Shown in pieces: positions 44,882-48,827 of a DNA stretch of 48,827 nucleotides (position 1 is the first letter of the stretch; the number at the start of each line of letters is the position of its first letter). A program made the translations under genes and the position numbers. The stretch comes from an uncultured Chloroflexota bacterium (lineage in GTDB: Bacteria > Chloroflexota > Anaerolineae > Anaerolineales > Anaerolineaceae). Below the pieces are notes generated by a model, which was not told where the DNA came from, made no database searches, and saw only the letters and a program-made list of their open reading frames with translations. Location: contig CACYHU010000007.1 of the NCBI GenBank assembly GCA_902774215.1, positions 1-48,827 on the forward strand. The letters run 5' to 3'.

Positions 44882-46597
44882 CTAATCCTCCTTGATCTTT
44901 CTGCTGGTGCCGAAGTATTTCGTAAACAGATTCATCAGCAGAACGGCACCGTAGGTGATGATGATCAGAATTGTTGCAAACGCACAGGCCAGGCTGTAGG
45001 AGCCTTTTTCAGCGAACTCATTGATCTGTACCGTGATGAGCAGGAACTGCGGCGTCACAAGCAGGATGATCGCTGAAATAGCCGTAATGGAGCGGACAAA
45101 CGCGGTCACCAGACCGGAAAGGAAGGAATCCTTGATGAGCGGCAGGGTGACAGTCATAAACACCTTGAAGCTGTCCGCGCCCATGTCGTAGGCGGATTCT
45201 TCAATGGATTTATCGATCTGCCGCAGGGCGGAAATACCGGAACGGGTCCCGGTCGGCAGGGAACGGACAATGAAGACGATGATCAGGATCAGCCCCGTAC
45301 CATAGATACCCTGCAGAAAGCCGGTATGGAACACGCCGCCTGAAAAACCGCGGATGTACCCCACGCCGAGCACTGTACCCGGGACAGCCATCGCCAGCAT
45401 GGAAACAGCTTCGATGAAGCCCTTGGATTTGAAGCTGCGTTTGACCACCAGATAGGAGATGATCATGGAAAGCAGCGCGGTGATCGGAGAGGCAATCAGG
45501 GAGAGGACGAAGGAGTCCTTGAAGGCTTTGAAGCCCTTGTAGCGGGTGAAGACCAGCTCGAACCATTTGCCTGTGAGCGGGAAGAATTTGCGGCCCCAGG
45601 TCGGGAACAACGCGCCGATCGGCACGCAGATGTACATCGCGATAACGAAGAGCGCGACGAGCGTGCAGAGGACAGTGAGCGGGATCTTGACGCTCTTGTC
45701 TTCCATCAGCATACGGCCGCGGGAAGCTTTCCCGGTAAGGGTGGCAGCGGTCTTGGCTTCGAGGTAATACTTCTGGACGGCAAACATGATGAGGGTGATG
45801 CACAGCAGCACGACAGCCATGGCGGCAGCACCGGCCTTGTCATAGGCGCCGGTGATCTGCAGGTAAATGGTGGTCGCCAGTGTATCATAGGAACCGCCGA
45901 TCAACATCGGGTTGGCGAAGTCCGCGATGGACTCAATGAAGGTCACCAAGAAGGCATTGCCGATGCCGGGGAGCATCAGCGGCAGGGTGACATCGAGGAA
46001 GACCTTCCAGCGTCCGGCGCCCATATCCCGGGCAGCCTCCTCCAGGGAGGGATCGATGTTCTTCAGCAGCCCCTTGAGCATCATGTAGCAGACAGGGAAG
46101 AAAGTCAGCGTCTGTACGATGACGATCCCCCAGTATCCGTACACGCTGTTGTCATAAATGCCGAGCAGGTGGCGGGTGATGATCCCCGCTTTACCGAACA
46201 GCATGATCATGGAAAGCGAGAGTACGAAGGGCGGAGAAACCACCGGCAGCATGGAGACGACCTTGAACAGGCCGCCGACGAATTTATTCAGCCGGACATA
46301 GACTTCCACATAAGCAAAAAGCAGCCCGATGAAAGATGACAAAAGCCCGACGACAAAGCCGACCTTCAGCGTATTGGTAATGGCTGTACGGAAATTCGGC
46401 ATCGCGAAGATCCGCTGGAAAACGGAAAACGAAAAGCCTCCATCACCGACAAAGCTGTCAACCAACAGGATCGCCAGCGGATAGAGGATAAATAAGGTAA
46501 GGAAAGCGATCAGAACAACGATCGTTGTGATCATGATCGGATCACCGAACAGCTTTTTACGATCAAGTTCCGCGCTCTGACGCGTTCTTGCTGCCAT
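44882..46597 (-). CDS. ABC transporter permease, fused FbpB type
   Basis: The 571-residue protein has two consecutive permease domains, about 12 helices. There are two EAA loops: NIDPSLEEAARDMGAGRWKV near 195 and QIDKSIEESAYDMGADSFKV near 470. One polypeptide thus replaces the usual permease dimer, as in FbpB/AfuB-type iron importers. AAAGGAGG precedes the ATG. The 426 bases between it and the upstream binding-protein gene hold a terminator and the tandem structured repeat. Confidence 0.93.
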   Translation of the reverse strand: MAARTRQSAELDRKKLFGDPIMITTIVVLIAFLTLFILYPLAILLVDSFVGDGGFSFSVFQRIFAMPNFRTAITNTLKVGFVVGLLSSFIGLLFAYVEVYVRLNKFVGGLFKVVSMLPVVSPPFVLSLSMIMLFGKAGIITRHLLGIYDNSVYGYWGIVIVQTLTFFPVCYMMLKGLLKNIDPSLEEAARDMGAGRWKVFLDVTLPLMLPGIGNAFLVTFIESIADFANPMLIGGSYDTLATTIYLQITGAYDKAGAAAMAVVLLCITLIMFAVQKYYLEAKTAATLTGKASRGRMLMEDKSVKIPLTVLCTLVALFVIAMYICVPIGALFPTWGRKFFPLTGKWFELVFTRYKGFKAFKDSFVLSLIASPITALLSMIISYLVVKRSFKSKGFIEAVSMLAMAVPGTVLGVGYIRGFSGGVFHTGFLQGIYGTGLILIIVFIVRSLPTGTRSGISALRQIDKSIEESAYDMGADSFKVFMTVTLPLIKDSFLSGLVTAFVRSITAISAIILLVTPQFLLITVQINEFAEKGSYSLACAFATILIIITYGAVLLMNLFTKYFGTSRKIKED

Positions 46598-46620
46598 TTA
46601 ATCTCTCCTCCTTTCTACTT

Positions 46621-46787
46621 TAAGAGCCCACTTTGCATTCCGGAGGGCTTGCTTCGCAGGGCGCGGGACCGTAAGTCCGTGTGTCTGCGAAAGCCGCAGC
46701 CCGCGCCTGATTTCCGGGGGCCTGCGGCCCCCATACCCCCGCTCTGTTTCAGGGCTCTTTTTCTGACTCATCCGCAAAATGCGGCGG
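46621..46787 (+). repeat. GC-rich structured repeat, tandem copy 1 (167 bp)
   Basis: Helix 1: TGCTTCGCAG (46650-46659) with CTGCGAAAGC (46685-46694), one bulged base. Helix 2: GGCGCGGG (46660-46667) with CCCGCGCC (46700-46707), interleaved with helix 1. Then a hairpin GGGGGCC-TGC-GGCCCCC (46716-46732) followed by ATACCCCC. AGAGCCC (46623-46629) and GGGCTCT (46752-46758) can close the whole unit, followed by TTTTTCTGA on the plus strand. CCGCA-AAA-TGCGG ends it. Not coding in any convincing way. Confidence 0.75.
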
Positions 46788-46793
46788 TAGCGA

Positions 46794-46960
46794 TAAGAGC
46801 CCGCTTTGCATGCCGGAGGGCATGCTTCGCAGGGCGCGGGACCGTAAGTCCGTGTGTCTGCGAAAGCCTCAGCCCGCGCCTGATTTCCGGGGGCCTGCGG
46901 CCCCCATACCCCCGCTCTGTTTCAGGGCTCTTTTTCTGACTCATCCGCAAAATGCGGCGG
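46794..46960 (+). repeat. GC-rich structured repeat, tandem copy 2 (167 bp)
   Basis: It is a direct repeat of 46621-46787 with a 173-base period. By eye the copies differ at four positions (near 46803, 46807, 46822 and 46870), all outside helix 2. All helices of copy 1 can form here. The pair occupies most of the gap between the binding-protein and permease genes of the ABC operon. Confidence 0.75.
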
Positions 46961-46980
46961 CTGCTTCTTTAAAATAACGA

Positions 46981-47005
46981 AGGATGGCGGAAATTCCGCC
47001 ATCCT
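46981..47005 (-). terminator. hairpin after the ABC binding-protein gene
   Basis: A perfect 10-bp stem, AGGATGGCGG / CCGCCATCCT, with a 5-base loop lies 19 bases past the stop. The minus strand continues CGTTATTTTAAAG, a weak T run. It probably limits read-through into the permease and ATPase genes. Confidence 0.7.
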
Positions 47006-47023
47006 TATTAAAATGCGGACAGA

Positions 47024-48106
47024 TCAGTTCGTCTGGAAGCGGCTGGTATCGCCGGTGTCGGCACCGGAGTTCGCCAGAGCATCCATGACCTCGCTGATGT
47101 AGGTCTTAATGTTGGCAGTCGCGTCTTCGAAGTCATAATCCATGACATTTTCCGGATCGAGACCGAAGTCATAAGCGGCCTGCGGCTGCTTGGCATTGTC
47201 CAGGACGAGGAACTGGTAGGAGCCGTTTTCAGCGCCGAGTTCAACACATTCCGGGCTCAGGGCATATTCCAGCCACAGCTTCGCGGCGTTCGGATGGGCA
47301 GCGCCCTTGAACATGGCAGTGGCGCCGATTTCGAAGGAGGTACCGGTGGACGGGATGACCAGGGCGATGTTGTCATAGCCGTTGTCCAGGATCTGGGTGA
47401 TGCCGTCATGCAGGAAACCGATGCCGATGACGCATTCGCCGGTGCCAACGTTCTTGGACGGGCCGGAACCGGACTTGGTGTAGACTTCGATATTCTTGTC
47501 AAGGTCGACAAGGTACTGGATGCCTTCGTCGTGGCCGTATTTCTGGATCATGGTGTTGATGACCAGTTTAGCGGTACCGGCGGTGTTGTAGTTGGACAGC
47601 CAGATCAGGTTCTTGTATTCGGGTTTCAGGAGGTCAGCCCAATCCTGCGGAGCTTCGAGGCCCATGCGGTCCAGTTCTTCCTGGTTGACCATGAAGCCAA
47701 GGATACCCTTGTAGATACCGAACCAGTAGCCGTCAGCGTGGCGGTACATGGGGCTGGTGAGGTGGACAGCGTTTTCGGGTTCAACCGCTTCGAGCAGGCC
47801 TTCAGCAGCGACGACATTGTACGGGTCGGTTGTGCCGCCGAACCATACGTCAGCAGAGGGGTTGCCGTTTTCTTCTTCGATCTTGGCCTGAACTTCACCG
47901 GTGGAAAGACGCTGATAGGTCGTCTTGATACCATAGAGGTCCTGGAAGTGCTGGGTGGCTGCGGCGAGATATTCTTCTTCGCAGGAACCGTAAACAACCA
48001 GTTCGCCTTCTGCCTGGGCAGCGGCGATCAGTTCTTCTGACTGGGCCATGGCGCCGTTAACAAGGACCATGAGCGCAAGAAGTACGAGAGCAATAATTTT
48101 CTTCAT
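47024..48106 (-). CDS. ABC transporter solute-binding protein, AfuA/FbpA type
   Basis: The 360-residue protein has a signal peptide (MKKIIALVLLALMVLVNGAM, then AQSEEL) and no lipobox. The mature start EGELVVYGSCEEEYLAAATQ is characteristic of AfuA/FutA/phosphonate-type binding proteins. Later segments include PSADVWFGGTTDPYN, WIGIYKG-like YWFGIYKGILGF, and HPNAAKLWLEYALSPE. Ligand candidates are ferric iron and phosphonates. The double Tyr of classical FbpA iron sites is not evident, so iron is uncertain. AAGGAG precedes the ATG; a consensus promoter lies 75-105 bases upstream. Confidence 0.88.
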   Translation of the reverse strand: MKKIIALVLLALMVLVNGAMAQSEELIAAAQAEGELVVYGSCEEEYLAAATQHFQDLYGIKTTYQRLSTGEVQAKIEEENGNPSADVWFGGTTDPYNVVAAEGLLEAVEPENAVHLTSPMYRHADGYWFGIYKGILGFMVNQEELDRMGLEAPQDWADLLKPEYKNLIWLSNYNTAGTAKLVINTMIQKYGHDEGIQYLVDLDKNIEVYTKSGSGPSKNVGTGECVIGIGFLHDGITQILDNGYDNIALVIPSTGTSFEIGATAMFKGAAHPNAAKLWLEYALSPECVELGAENGSYQFLVLDNAKQPQAAYDFGLDPENVMDYDFEDATANIKTYISEVMDALANSGADTGDTSRFQTN

Positions 48107-48133
48107 TATTCTTTCTCCTTATATTTTGATTGA

Positions 48134-48170
48134 TCCGGCATACGCCGAATGTGCCATGGTATGGCATTTT
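48134..48170. promoter_or_regulatory. inverted repeats just downstream of the ABC promoter
   Basis: The untranslated leader has two adjacent inverted repeats: TGCCAT-ACC-ATGGCA and CGGC-GTAT-GCCG (minus-strand reading). They sit within the first 40 bases of the predicted transcript and could be an operator or mRNA-stabilising stems. The cognate protein is not known. Confidence 0.45.
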
Positions 48171-48181
48171 TACGGATTTTC

Positions 48182-48210
48182 ATTATAGCCTTTGGGGGTA
48201 AAAAAGTCAA
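48182..48210 (-). promoter_or_regulatory. sigma-70-type promoter of the ABC operon
   Basis: On the minus strand TTGACT (48210-48205), a 17-bp spacer and TATAAT (48187-48182) form a near-consensus promoter. Transcription would start near 48175, giving a leader of about 70 bases. Confidence 0.85.
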
Positions 48211-48255
48211 TCTTGAGAGGGGGTGAGATTTTTCCTGAATATCACTGATATTTTG

Positions 48256-48579
48256 CATGGGAGTTGGTAGTTGGTAGTTGGTGGTTGGTAGTCAGTGGTC
48301 AGGGGTCAGTGGTCGGTGGGGGGCAGTGTTCAGTGGTCGGTGGTCAGTGGTCAGTCGGCAGCAGACAGATGGCAAAAGAGTTCAAAGTTCAAAGTTCAGA
48401 TAAGGTGACGCTTCGCGTCTTTTTTGATTACCGGCAACTGGCAACTCGCAACTAATAACTACCAACTACCAACTAATAACTACCAACTACCGGCAACCGG
48501 CAACCGGCAACTGCTGCCAACTGCCAACTGCCTGCTGCCGACTGCCTGCTGCTACCAACTACCAACTACCAACTAATAA
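48256..48579. repeat. degenerate short-repeat tract with self-complementary halves
   Basis: The left part (48262-48357) is G/T-rich, built of GTTGGTA and GGTCAGTG units. The right part (48430-48579) is C/A-rich, built of TACCAAC, AACTAATAAC and GGCAACC units. The two halves are near reverse complements and could fold into one large imperfect hairpin. Between them lie TTCAAAG repeats and a terminator. No coding sense: the ORF at 48264-48455 is pure repeat. The tract lies between the ABC promoter and the small minus-strand gene at the edge. Confidence 0.8.
48407..48425 (+). terminator. compact terminator hairpin inside the repeat tract
   Basis: GACGC-TTC-GCGTC followed by TTTTTT is a compact plus-strand terminator at the apex of the self-complementary tract. 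No plus-strand gene ends nearby. Confidence 0.6.
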
Positions 48580-48827
48580 CTACTTCCTCTTCTTCCGTTT
48601 TTCACGCAGTGCTTTGCGGGTCTCTTTGGAGGGACCTCTTGCGGCGGCTTCTTTGATGGCTTTTTCTTTCTTCAGGGTTTCGATGTAGCGCTCCCAGCGG
48701 GCGCGGAATTGCGGTTCGTCCTCCTGCTGGATGGCCAGAACAGCCGCCTGATCGCCTTCCCTGAGTGCCTTCTCGATGAGCTTCTTCCGGGCTTCTCCTT
48801 CGCTGATCATTCCCGGCGGGCACTCCG
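48580..48827 (-). CDS. charged small protein, possibly 5'-truncated by the window edge
   Basis: The frame from ATG 48810 gives 76 residues, very charged and helical (EARKKLIEKALREGDQAAVL, WERYIETLKKEKAIKEAA, ending RKALREKRKKRK). The frame stays open upstream to the edge (ECPPG before the Met) and no clear ribosome binding site is seen, so the gene may continue beyond the window. No family recognised; the Lys/Arg tail could bind nucleic acid. Confidence 0.5.
   Translation of the reverse strand, partial: ECPPGMISEGEARKKLIEKALREGDQAAVLAIQQEDEPQFRARWERYIETLKKEKAIKEAAARGPSKETRKALREKRKKRK

Noticed and set aside
46649-46939. 96-codon plus-strand ORF across the tandem repeat
   Set aside because: It reads through both repeat units, and because the period (173) is not a multiple of three the two copies are in different frames. 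The composition is Arg/Pro-rich from GC structure, with no ribosome binding site.
48264-48455. 63-codon ORF of Val/Gly/Ser/Gln repeats
   Set aside because: It is a translation of the short-repeat tract; low complexity and no start signal.
48256-48579. CRISPR array
   Set aside because: Units are short, degenerate and contiguous, with no uniform spacers and no cas genes.

Overview
The window is ordinary bacterial chromosome from a carbohydrate-fermenting, probably anaerobic organism of moderate G+C. No rRNA, tRNA, transposase, phage module or CRISPR array was found. Taxonomy is not settled. The YesL/DUF624 protein, the DUF6320-like protein, PyrK/PyrD(1B) with PyrI and the AraC/GH36/ABC arrangement point to Clostridia-like Firmicutes. 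The SCP-type thiolase, the NDUFA9-type epimerase and the very large GH13 protein recall Anaerolineae (Chloroflexota, Flexilinea-like). Both ABC solute-binding proteins carry signal peptides without a lipobox cysteine.

Left part (1-9.3 kb). A minus-strand pair holds a broken esterase and a kinase-GNAT fusion. A five-gene plus operon follows (2122-5981): HxxxDG acyltransferase, zinc-ribbon membrane protein, exported protein, NudC-type and MutT-type Nudix hydrolases. It ends at a strong hairpin shared with a convergent C69 dipeptidase. Next come an iron-sulfur aldo/keto reductase and a small secreted protein with a Cys/His-rich tail.

9.4-26.4 kb is almost all minus strand. It holds rpsB-tsf-pyrH (without frr), an envelope glycan operon (GNAT, GT39-like transferase, DUF6056-like membrane protein), and an overlapping trio (giant GH13, NDUFA9-type epimerase, holin-phosphodiesterase fusion). 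A thiolase and a hexapeptide acetyltransferase follow. One plus-strand gene, a GNAT-pyrophosphatase-like fusion, interrupts this stretch.

26.4-37 kb is an alpha-galactoside locus. An MsmX/UgpC-type ATPase diverges from the binding protein, two permeases, an AraC regulator, a GH36 alpha-galactosidase, a membrane protein and YesL. The intergenic region has repeated half-sites spaced 21 bp, as expected for the AraC protein. A small AT-rich three-gene cassette with 8-nt overlaps sits inside the operon; its last gene (DUF4160-like) has an in-frame stop.

37-42.8 kb is a complete pyrC-K-D-F-E-B-I operon. It has a near-consensus promoter and a leader with two terminator hairpins. It makes UMP precursors from carbamoyl phosphate; carAB is not in the window.

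42.8-48.8 kb holds a small exported protein and an AfuA/FbpA-type ABC operon (binding protein, fused permease, ATPase). The most unusual sequence is here. A GC-rich structured repeat occurs as a tandem pair inside the ABC operon (46621-46960), with a diverged third copy after pyrI (about 42865-42990). All three can form the same interleaved, pseudoknot-like pairing with compensatory sequence differences. The far right end is a degenerate short-repeat tract that is largely self-complementary.
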